From a virus, in the IMG/VR virus record IMGVR_UViG_3300009154_000116, positions 1 through 38,770 of that record: a stretch of DNA of 38,770 nt. One strand, given 5' to 3'. The position numbers and the translations under genes were made by a program. Positions 23,121 to 29,537 of this stretch are shown in pieces (within the stretch, counting starts at the first letter, position 1; each line of letters opens with the position of its first letter). A model generated the notes under the pieces. That model saw nothing but the letters and a program-made list of their open reading frames with translations, did not search any database and was not told the DNA's origin.

Positions 23121-23324
23121 CTATGCAAGGGCGCGAATCCGTTCCGCCGTGAGAATCCACGCCTTCACCAGCCGGCAGTGCGGGTGAGTCTGTCCAACAG
23201 TCTCCCGCCACCTCCTCCGAGCCGCCTGCACCGCGCCCTGCGGAGTTGCAGCCGTCACCACCATTTCGTCCGCGTCCTCGACTTCCCCATCTTGCCAATA
23301 CATAATCACGGTGAACCGCGGCAT
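23121..23324 (-). CDS. Small hypothetical protein near int
   Basis: A 67-aa protein. The ATG at 23324 is chosen because GGAGGG lies just before it; an upstream ATG at 23366 is possible. It starts MPRFTVIMYW and has a beta-beta-alpha look: 'RFTVIMYWQDGEVEDADEM' (split), 'AATPQGAVQAARRRWRE', 'HCRLVKAWILTAERI'. It is transcribed leftward toward int, probably as one lysogeny unit, and a TTGACA box (complement of 23374-23379) lies upstream. Function unknown; its position would suit a regulator or excision accessory factor. Confidence 0.5.
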   Translation of the reverse strand: MPRFTVIMYWQDGEVEDADEMVVTAATPQGAVQAARRRWRETVGQTHPHCRLVKAWILTAERIRALA

Positions 23325-23371
23325 GATGCCCTCCACATCGGTGAGGAAGAATCCTCTATCCTCCACTCGAG

Positions 23372-23380
23372 GTTGTCAAC
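23372..23380. promoter_or_regulatory. Candidate operator/-35 in the divergent control region
   Basis: GTTG-T-CAAC is a short palindrome in the 80-base gap between the leftward small gene and the rightward HTH gene. On the minus strand it contains a perfect TTGACA -35 box, but the matching -10 (GAGGAT at 17 bases) is poor. It is a reasonable place for the divergent promoters and an operator of the lysis/lysogeny switch. Confidence 0.3.
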
Positions 23381-23404
23381 TGCACCTATAGGAAGGGGCA
23401 TTTC

Positions 23405-23953
23405 ATGGCCGGTTTTTCATTACCAGACCTGGCTCTAGGCTCTTTTGAGGCGGCTTGTGTCCTCGGCGTCCACTGGACTACCCCGGCCCGCATGGCGGAA
23501 AAAGGGCTCCTGACCACCCGCACGCTCCGCTCGCCGCTCGAGAATGACACCGACCGAGAGTTCGTCGTCTACTCCCTGCACGAGTGCATGAGGGACTTCG
23601 CGGAATACGAGGAGAAGCTCCGCTCTCGGGGGGGCAAGTCCGATCGCCGGCCCCGCGGCTTTGTGGACGAGCGGCCCCCGATGCTCAAGTACCTCGCCAC
23701 GGTCGAGCCGATTCTGTTCGGCGACGCGATTTCCACGGGGGACGCTGGCGAGGTGCTCTGCACCCACTGGACGTTCTGCGCCCGACTCGCCGGCCAGAAG
23801 AAGATCAAGGGGCGCGTGCTCAGAAACAGTCGCCACCAGAAGAGTCGCGTCTGGGTGTTCTCCCGAGCGTCGTGCGAAGTGAACGCCGCGACGGCCATGC
23901 GGCAGCAAACCGCCGGCACGAAGAAGGGGCGTCCGCGGAAAAAGCCCGCTTGA
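23405..23953 (+). CDS. DNA-binding protein with two HTH-like halves and AT-hook-like tail
   Basis: A 182-aa protein, first gene of the rightward early operon. Residues 12-55 (GSFEAACVLGVHWTTPARMAEKG...REFVVYSLHECM) and 115-165 (GDAGEVLCTHWTFCARLAGQKKI...RVWVFSRASCEV) look like two diverged copies of a MerR/Xis-type winged helix-turn-helix. The C terminus KKGRPRKKPA is an AT-hook-like basic tail. It could be the phage repressor, an excisionase or an early activator; its position facing the int unit suits a switch protein. Start: ATG 23405 after AGGAAGGGG. Confidence 0.55.
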   Translation: MAGFSLPDLALGSFEAACVLGVHWTTPARMAEKGLLTTRTLRSPLENDTDREFVVYSLHECMRDFAEYEEKLRSRGGKSDRRPRGFVDERPPMLKYLATVEPILFGDAISTGDAGEVLCTHWTFCARLAGQKKIKGRVLRNSRHQKSRVWVFSRASCEVNAATAMRQQTAGTKKGRPRKKPA

Positions 23954-24005
23954 CTCTCGTTCGACAGCCTAGTACCCTGCCTCCACGACACCGGAGGCAC
24001 AGGCT

Positions 24006-25385
24006 GTGCTTTGGACACACCAGCGGGAAGCTATTGAGTGGGCGAGGGGCCGCCGCTCCGTCCTCCTCCACATGGGGATGGGGACGGGCAAAACGAGAAC
24101 AACGCTCGAGATCGTGAACGAGCTGCTCTCCAGCCGCAGCATCCGCCGGATTCTTGTCGGATGCCCCAAGGCAGTGATCCCCGCCTGGGCCAAGCAGGCG
24201 AGCCTCTGGCTCCCCGGCGTCCGTGTGATCTTGCTCGACAAACCGTCGTCGGCCGCGAAGGGCAAGCAAGTGGCGGCCGCGATGGCCGACACGACCCCCT
24301 GCATTGTCGTCGGCAACTACGAGAGTCTCTGGCGAATCAAGGAGATCGACAAGGTCGCCTGGGACGTTTTCGTCTGGGACGAGATCCACAAGCTCAAGAG
24401 CCACTCGGGCGCGGCCAGCAAGTGGGCGTCGAAGCTGGTCGCCAAGAATCCAAGGTCGATCCGAATCGGACTCTCCGGCACGCTGCTTGCCCACTCGCTG
24501 CTCGACGCCTTTGGCGTCTGGCGAGCCGTTGAGTCGCCTGAGTGCCCGACGTTCGGGACTCGGTGGGGGTTTTTCAAAGACCTCTACGCGATGACGAACC
24601 CGTCGGTGCCGGGGATGGTCATCGGCTGGAGAAACAAGGAGCAGTTCGCCAAGAAGGTCGCCGACACGACATTCGTGCGTCGGTCGGAGGACGTGCTCGA
24701 CCTCCCCCCGATCCACCACGTTGACGTGCCGGTCGAGATGACGCCACGCGAGGGCAACGTCTACACGCAGCTCGAGAAGGACTTCTGCGCGGACGTTGAG
24801 GAAGGCCGGATCACTCCCGCAAACGCGATGGTCGGCCTGCTGCGGATGCTCCAAGCTTGCAGCGGGCACATGCGGCTCGACGAGCAGGATGCTGCCGTCG
24901 CCATCGATGACACGCCCAGCAAGAAGGCCGCACTCAGCGAACTCCTCGAGAACATGGATGACGGGGTTCGCGTAGTTGTTTTCTGCCGCTTTCGGCATGA
25001 CATTGAGAGTGCGTTGGCTGCTTGCCGAGACATCGGCCTCGGTGCCAGCGAGCTGTCTGGTAAGATCGACAGGCTCGCCGACTGGCAGGCCGGAAAAACG
25101 TCGGTGCTCGTCGCGCAGATCAAGTCTGGCGGCGTGGGCATCGACTGCTCGAGCGCCAGCGTCGGAGTCTTCTACAGCGTCGGCCACAGCCTCTCAGACT
25201 GGCTCCAGGCCATCGCTCGCATTCACCGCCCCGGCCAGACCAAGACGACTCGTTTTTTCAGTCTCATCTCAGTCCTACGGGGCAAGACAACGGCCGACGG
25301 CCGCTGCTTTCAAGCCCTTCAGAAACGGCAGGAGGTCATTGATGCAGTCGTCAGCAGCTACCGAGCGGCTCGGGTCAACGCTTGA
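24006..25385 (+). CDS. SNF2-like superfamily 2 helicase/translocase
   Basis: A 459-aa protein starting at GTG 24006, with GGAGG 8 bases before it. Motifs include Walker A GMGTGKT (Lys29), 'VGCPKAVIPAW', Walker B DEIH (residues 125-128) followed by KLKS, SGT (motif III), then the C-terminal RecA lobe with 'VVVFCRFRHDIE' and the motif VI signature QAIARIHRPGQ typical of SNF2 proteins. Compact phage versions like this one probably act in replication initiation, fork restart or recombination. The small coiled-coil gene downstream overlaps it by 44 bases, so the two are probably partners. Confidence 0.85.
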   Translation: MLWTHQREAIEWARGRRSVLLHMGMGTGKTRTTLEIVNELLSSRSIRRILVGCPKAVIPAWAKQASLWLPGVRVILLDKPSSAAKGKQVAAAMADTTPCIVVGNYESLWRIKEIDKVAWDVFVWDEIHKLKSHSGAASKWASKLVAKNPRSIRIGLSGTLLAHSLLDAFGVWRAVESPECPTFGTRWGFFKDLYAMTNPSVPGMVIGWRNKEQFAKKVADTTFVRRSEDVLDLPPIHHVDVPVEMTPREGNVYTQLEKDFCADVEEGRITPANAMVGLLRMLQACSGHMRLDEQDAAVAIDDTPSKKAALSELLENMDDGVRVVVFCRFRHDIESALAACRDIGLGASELSGKIDRLADWQAGKTSVLVAQIKSGGVGIDCSSASVGVFYSVGHSLSDWLQAIARIHRPGQTKTTRFFSLISVLRGKTTADGRCFQALQKRQEVIDAVVSSYRAARVNA

Positions 25386-25797
25386 GAAGATCGCAACCTT
25401 GAGCGATGAGATCAGCGGGCTTGATGCAAAGGTGAAGGAGTTGGAGAAGCGCAAGGACGCGCTCGAGGAGATCGCCGTCGAGGAGATGGCGGCGGGGCGG
25501 CTCGACGGAGTTCGGGTCGCGGGAAGGAGTTGGCGCGTGTCCTGGGAGCACAGGATCAGCGCCACGGCGGCACAGACGGACGCTGTGCTCGCCGCCGTGA
25601 AGACCCTTGGGCTTTCGCCTGCGGAGCAGGCGAGTCTCGTCGGCGTGAACACCGGCAAGATCAAGACCATGCTCAAGGAGATGGCGGAGGCGGCCGGCAA
25701 GGATGTCCGCGCGCCTTGGGCCGATGGCACGCCGCTGGCCGGGCTCATCCACGAGTACGTCCAGCCGGTGCTCCGGTCGCAGAAGGCTGGTCGATAG
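25342..25797 (+). CDS. Coiled-coil protein coupled to the SNF2-like helicase
   Basis: A 151-aa protein with ATG at 25342 preceded by GGAGG, starting inside the 3' end of the helicase gene. Residues 12-50 form a coiled coil (LEKIATLSDEISGLDAKVKE...). The rest includes 'GVRVAGRSWRVSWEHR' and 'LVGVNTGKIKTMLKEMAEAAG', which may be a small DNA-binding domain. The strong translational overlap suggests a stoichiometric partner of the helicase. Gam-like nuclease inhibitors also begin with a coiled coil, but the similarity is not enough for that call. Confidence 0.6.
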   Translation: MQSSAATERLGSTLEKIATLSDEISGLDAKVKELEKRKDALEEIAVEEMAAGRLDGVRVAGRSWRVSWEHRISATAAQTDAVLAAVKTLGLSPAEQASLVGVNTGKIKTMLKEMAEAAGKDVRAPWADGTPLAGLIHEYVQPVLRSQKAGR

Positions 25798-25799
25798 GA

Positions 25800-25820
25800 G
25801 GGCCGGCAGCGTGCCGGCCC
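25800..25820 (+). other. Intergenic hairpin, 9-bp GC stem
   Basis: GGGCCGGCA and TGCCGGCCC form a perfect 9-bp stem with a 3-base loop, 2 bases after the previous stop. Only a short T run follows, so it is more likely a processing, stability or weak attenuation element than a strong terminator. The next gene begins 31 bases later. Confidence 0.5.
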
Positions 25821-25851
25821 CGAAGGACGGTTTCTGGTCAAGGAGTTTCCA

Positions 25852-26637
25852 ATGACCACGGCTCTTGCTCTGAAGACGATCGACTACCCCGCACTCGTGC
25901 CCAACAGCCGGCAGGCCCGCATCATCGCGGCCAACGTCGGCAACGAGCCCGTGCGGGAGCAGGACTTGACGAAGGTGTCCACGCCGGCCGGCGGCGGCAC
26001 GGTGTGGAGCATCGACAACCTCGGCAACGTCGAGAGCACCGACGAGATCGTCGGGCTCTTGGTTGCCGAGGGCTTCCGCGGGACGCTCTGGCCGAAGGAC
26101 GATCCGAGCGACAAGAGGCCGGTTATCGTGTCGCACGACGGCCTGGTCGGCTACCGCGTCGGCGACGATCTCGGGGACTGCGACCCGAAGGCGCTCGAGA
26201 AGTACCGGATTGGCGACCGCAAGTACGACTGGACGGCGATCTCGACCGGTCCTGAGTTCGGTTGGGGCTCCGGCAAGGGCGGCAAGAAGACTCGGAAGGT
26301 GAAGGAGTCCCGCGTGCTCGCGATCGTGCGGGTCGGCGAGATTTGGCCGCTCCTCGTGACCGTCGGACCCGGCAGCCTCGCGAACTGGGTGCCGTGGCGC
26401 AAGCGGCTCCCGTCGTTCGGCTACGAGTGCGTGATCGGGCTGAAGCTCCAAAAGGTGAAGAACGACGGCGGTCAGCCCTACTCCCAGATCGTGCCGCGGT
26501 TCGTCGGCCTGATCACCGAGGAGCAGGGTGCCGTCGCCGAGGAGATCTACCACAAGCCGCTCACGGCGATGTTCAACGCGCAGCCGCTGGGTGGCAGCGT
26601 GATCAGCAGCGAGGACGACGGCTCCACCGAGGAGTAG
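25852..26637 (+). CDS. Conserved-looking phage protein of unknown function (SSB candidate)
   Basis: A 261-aa protein with ATG 25852 preceded by AAGGAG. It has ordered beta segments such as 'GTVWSIDNLGNVESTDEIVG', 'RGTLWPKDD', 'PVIVSHDGLVGYRVG', 'RKYDWTAIS' and 'SRVLAIVRVGEIWPLLVTVG', a GKGGKKTRK basic loop near residue 143, and a strongly acidic C terminus (SSEDDGSTEE). The mixed beta core with an acidic tail in a replication operon resembles single-strand DNA-binding proteins in general layout. The pattern alone does not prove an OB fold. It ends the first early operon before a terminator. Confidence 0.55.
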   Translation: MTTALALKTIDYPALVPNSRQARIIAANVGNEPVREQDLTKVSTPAGGGTVWSIDNLGNVESTDEIVGLLVAEGFRGTLWPKDDPSDKRPVIVSHDGLVGYRVGDDLGDCDPKALEKYRIGDRKYDWTAISTGPEFGWGSGKGGKKTRKVKESRVLAIVRVGEIWPLLVTVGPGSLANWVPWRKRLPSFGYECVIGLKLQKVKNDGGQPYSQIVPRFVGLITEEQGAVAEEIYHKPLTAMFNAQPLGGSVISSEDDGSTEE

Positions 26638-26708
26638 TCGCCGCGCCGTCGAGTCGGCGGCGACATCGGCTGGTCTCATCATCCCCAGCCGACCGGCAGC
26701 CTAGCCGG
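26637..26708 (+). other. Three consecutive stem-loops in the long intergenic gap
   Basis: After the stop of the previous gene come stems at 26637-26644/26657-26664 (8 bp), 26666-26673/26685-26692 (8 bp) and 26693-26697/26704-26708 (5 bp), almost without spacers. With the terminator at 26791 this makes a structured 190-base stretch with no convincing gene. It may be a 3' untranslated element or a small RNA. Confidence 0.45.
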
Positions 26709-26790
26709 CGTTGGCTCGTAACCGCCGGAAGTCGTTGGCGCAGATCACCCCGGTCACCTATCCGCCGTGGGCCTGTGCTGGCGCATCTCT

Positions 26791-26835
26791 CCCCCTCCCG
26801 GTCGCCGCTGATGGCGGCCGGGAGGGGGTTTCTTT
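26791..26835 (+). terminator. Strong intrinsic terminator
   Basis: An 11-bp perfect stem (26791-26801 with 26818-26828, CCCCCTCCCGG/CCGGGAGGGGG) is extended by a T-G pair and CGCC/GGCG to 16 bp, closed by the loop GCTGAT, and followed by TTTCTTT. It lies between two rightward operons, so it ends transcription of the helicase/SSB-candidate unit or limits read-through into the CoiA/primase unit. Confidence 0.85.
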
Positions 26836-26850
26836 GTGGAGGGTTCGTGG

Positions 26851-27711
26851 ATGCTGTACGCGGTGGACGAGAGCGGGCGAACGATTAGGGCCGCTCCGAA
26901 GCTGGACGCTTCCTGCCCCGGATGCGGAGAGAGCGTTGTCGCAAAGTGCGGAAATGTCATCGCGTGGCACTGGTCGCACAAGGCCGACGCTGACTGCGAC
27001 AAGTGGAGCGAGCCGGAGACGATCTGGCACGCCGCGTGGAAGTCTCGGTTCAAGGATGTCGAGGTCGTGCGGGAGCGCGGAGGCGACAGGCACCGCGCTG
27101 ACGCAGTTGGGCGCGGCGGGGTGGTGGTCGAGTTTCAGCACAGCTCAATCAGCCCGCTCGACATCGAAGACCGCGAGTACTTCTACGGAAACATGGTGTG
27201 GGTTCTGGATGTCGCCGATGCCTACAAAAAGGGGCGGATAAGAATAGATCACGCAGTCGGCAGCGACGGGGGCGAGTTCTGGAAGTTCCGCTGGAAGAGC
27301 AGGAAGACTTCGTTCGACTGCTCCGAGAAGCCGATCTTTTTAGACCTCGGCCGGGTGTGGACTCCGATCGGTCAGTACTTCTTCAAAGACAGGCTTTGGC
27401 GAGACATCGATTGGAAGCGGGACAACTTGCCGAGGTCTGCCGGGTGGTGGTGCCGAGCCATGCGAGCACCGACGCTTTTGCGGATCAAGAAGCACACCGC
27501 CGGCAAGGGGTGGGGCGTCGTGATGACGCACGCCGACTTTTGTCGCCACTTCGGTGGCGACCGGCACGCAGAGACGCTGGTGTCGCGGGTTGACTTTGAC
27601 TACTTCTCGACAGAGTGGGTTGATGACCGGCGAATGCACGGCACGTCGCTCGGCCACTCGTGGGCTCTTGAGCAACTGGAAGCAACACACGGCAAGGAGG
27701 CTTCACAATGA
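26851..27711 (+). CDS. Competence protein CoiA-like nuclease
   Basis: A 286-aa protein. ATG 26851 is chosen because GGAGGG lies 8 bases upstream; an in-frame GTG at 26836 lies within that site. It shows the CoiA-like order: zinc motif CPGCGESVVAKCG, then 'WHWSH', 'EPETIWHAAWKSRF', 'HRADAV' and 'VVVEFQHSSISPLDI', then 'REYFY.NMVWVLDV'. The D...EFQ residues are compatible with a PD-(D/E)xK-type nuclease core. CoiA-family proteins act in DNA uptake and recombination in competent bacteria; phage copies are probably recombination or repair nucleases. It is ATGA-coupled to the primase gene. Confidence 0.8.
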   Translation: MLYAVDESGRTIRAAPKLDASCPGCGESVVAKCGNVIAWHWSHKADADCDKWSEPETIWHAAWKSRFKDVEVVRERGGDRHRADAVGRGGVVVEFQHSSISPLDIEDREYFYGNMVWVLDVADAYKKGRIRIDHAVGSDGGEFWKFRWKSRKTSFDCSEKPIFLDLGRVWTPIGQYFFKDRLWRDIDWKRDNLPRSAGWWCRAMRAPTLLRIKKHTAGKGWGVVMTHADFCRHFGGDRHAETLVSRVDFDYFSTEWVDDRRMHGTSLGHSWALEQLEATHGKEASQ

Positions 27712-29459
27712 GCGACGCCATCTTCAAAGCGGCGGCATGGTACGCGGCGCAGCACGGCTGGCCGCTGGTGCAGATTTACGGCATGCGCAACGGCGTGTGC
27801 ATGTGCCGCAAGGGGGCCGAGTGCGGCACCCCCGGCAAGCATCCGATCCACGACGAGTGGCTGTCCCATGTGACAACCAACGAGGACGTGATCGCGAGCT
27901 GGTTTGAGGGCGGGCAGCCGTGGAACATCGGCCTGCCCCTCGGCCCGTCGAGCGGGCTGGTTGACATTGAATGGGACGACGAGAAGTCGTTCGCCGTGGC
28001 GAAGAGGTTTGGCCTGCTCGGCATCCCGACCGTCGGCTACTCCTCAAGCCGAGGCGGCCACCGCCTGTGGAAGCTCGACAAGCGGCTGATTGATCTACCC
28101 AAGGGCGTCCAGAAGCTCGACGGCCTTGAGGTGCGGTTCGGCGGCGGCGGCAAGATGTCGCAGTCGATCATTCCGCCCAGCGTGCATCACACCGGCAAGT
28201 GCTACGCCTGGGAGCCAGGGATGTCGCCCGACGACATTGAGCCTGCCGCCATGCCGGAGGCGCTCGTCCTCGCGGTGATCGCCGCGGTCGGCGGAGACGG
28301 CGGCGGCGAGGGGATGGTTACGAAGGACACCATCTTCCAGAAGGTGATCCTTGAGGGCGAGCGGCACGACTGCATGGTGAGCTGGATTTCGTCCGAGATC
28401 ATGCGGATGCGTGATCCGCACTCGCCCGAAGAGCAGCAGAACGTGCTGATGATCGCCAGGGCGCTCAACAAGACCCAGATGGCCGATCCGCTCAAGGACG
28501 CCGAGATCAAGTCGATCTGGCAGTCGCAGCTCCGGTGGGGCATGAAAGCCCGCGCGGCTGGGGCCGTGAAGATCGCCAGCACCGACGAGAACGCCGACGA
28601 AAAGGTGCGGGAGGCGAAGGCCAAGAGCCCGCACACCGCCAGCGGCCTTGAGTTCCGCAGCGGCGAGTGGTTCCCCGGCCTCTGGCGGCTGACGGTTGTC
28701 CACTCTGACCCGAAGGAGTTCCGGCTGGGCGTGCCGTTGCCGGGTGCCGTCGATGACGACGACGACCGGATGCGGGTGTTCGTGTCGCTCACAAGCGCCG
28801 ACTGGTCGAGCCCCATCGCCGTCGCCAGGAAGGTGCTCGAGGTCACGGGGACGATCGACGTGACCGACCCAAACCCGAAGGAGTGGGCGAAAATCTGGAA
28901 CGGCTACTCCTTTAAGCCAGAGGGCGAGAAGAAGTCGGTCAAGGTGCGTGGCCTGAAGGTCAAGCTCATGGATGACCGGGAGGAAGAGTGGCCGCCGGCC
29001 GAGCAGCAGCGTTACGCTGTTGTCGCCGGCTGGCTTCTAGACGCCCTGTCGAACGTCGCCAGACCCGAGCCTGACTCCGATGACTCCTCGCCGCACCCGT
29101 CTGGCAGACCGTGCTGGGTGCGGGCCGGCGAAGGCTACGACCTCTACTTCTCGTGGAGCCGGGTGTTTGAGGACATCCAGAAGACGAGGAAGGTGCCGCT
29201 CAACGAGGGAGACCGGATTTCGCTCAAGAGGCGGATTCTGGCGAAGACAAGAGAGGCTGAGTTTCGGGTCGAGAGGGTCAGGACTGAGGCCGGCGTGAAG
29301 CGGAGGTACATCGTCTGGACTCAGGCCCATATTGCCCATCTTGAAGATATTGCCCATCCTAGCGGCCAAGAAGACCAAAAAGCCCTTATATATGGGGGCC
29401 AAATTGAATCTGAAAAACCAATTACGAGCGCGGGAAACCGGGAAAGTGGGCCAAATTGA
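27708..29459 (+). CDS. Prim-pol type DNA primase/polymerase
   Basis: A 583-aa protein. Residues 1-200 form a bifunctional primase-polymerase domain: 'AAQHGWPLV', 'CGTPGKHPIHDEW', 'NIGLPLGPSSGLVDIEWDD' (acidic catalytic patch), 'SSRGGHRLW', and 'IPPSVHHTGKCYAW'. Residues about 205-285 fit a primase C-terminal helical domain ('GERHDCMVSWISSEIMRMRD...LKDAEIKSIW'). The last 290 residues have no recognised helicase motif, so the helicase is supplied by a separate gene. The 3' end is unusually AT-rich and carries short direct repeats. It would make primers, and possibly DNA, at the phage origin. Confidence 0.85.
   Translation: MSDAIFKAAAWYAAQHGWPLVQIYGMRNGVCMCRKGAECGTPGKHPIHDEWLSHVTTNEDVIASWFEGGQPWNIGLPLGPSSGLVDIEWDDEKSFAVAKRFGLLGIPTVGYSSSRGGHRLWKLDKRLIDLPKGVQKLDGLEVRFGGGGKMSQSIIPPSVHHTGKCYAWEPGMSPDDIEPAAMPEALVLAVIAAVGGDGGGEGMVTKDTIFQKVILEGERHDCMVSWISSEIMRMRDPHSPEEQQNVLMIARALNKTQMADPLKDAEIKSIWQSQLRWGMKARAAGAVKIASTDENADEKVREAKAKSPHTASGLEFRSGEWFPGLWRLTVVHSDPKEFRLGVPLPGAVDDDDDRMRVFVSLTSADWSSPIAVARKVLEVTGTIDVTDPNPKEWAKIWNGYSFKPEGEKKSVKVRGLKVKLMDDREEEWPPAEQQRYAVVAGWLLDALSNVARPEPDSDDSSPHPSGRPCWVRAGEGYDLYFSWSRVFEDIQKTRKVPLNEGDRISLKRRILAKTREAEFRVERVRTEAGVKRRYIVWTQAHIAHLEDIAHPSGQEDQKALIYGGQIESEKPITSAGNRESGPN
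29329..29459. other. AT-rich segment with paired direct repeats (origin candidate)
   Basis: ATATTGCCCATC occurs at 29329-29340 and 29347-29358, an 18-base period. GGGCCAAATTGA occurs at 29396-29407 and 29448-29459. Between them lies a TTATATATGG run and A-rich sequence, in a genome that is otherwise strongly GC-rich. Iteron-like repeats next to an easily melted stretch inside the primase gene are typical of phage replication origins, but this is only suggestive. Confidence 0.35.
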
Positions 29460-29537
29460 CGCAAGTGGCTACCGGGCAAGACTTTACGCTGGCCCACAAA
29501 CCCGGACCACAAATCCTCAAGGAAGGAAAAGCGGGAC

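Noticed and set aside
23820-25187. 455-codon minus-strand open frame
   Set aside because: Shadow of the SNF2-like helicase and the HTH gene, rich in Arg/His/Val with no motif.
25375-26682. 435-codon minus-strand open frame
   Set aside because: Opposite the coiled-coil and SSB-candidate genes, which have ribosome sites and sensible composition. The antisense product has low-complexity Arg/His/Leu-rich sequence.
26711-27241. Plus-strand open frame through the intergenic gap (TTG start)
   Set aside because: It runs through the intrinsic terminator and then overlaps the CoiA-like gene in another frame. It has no ribosome site and a low-quality product.
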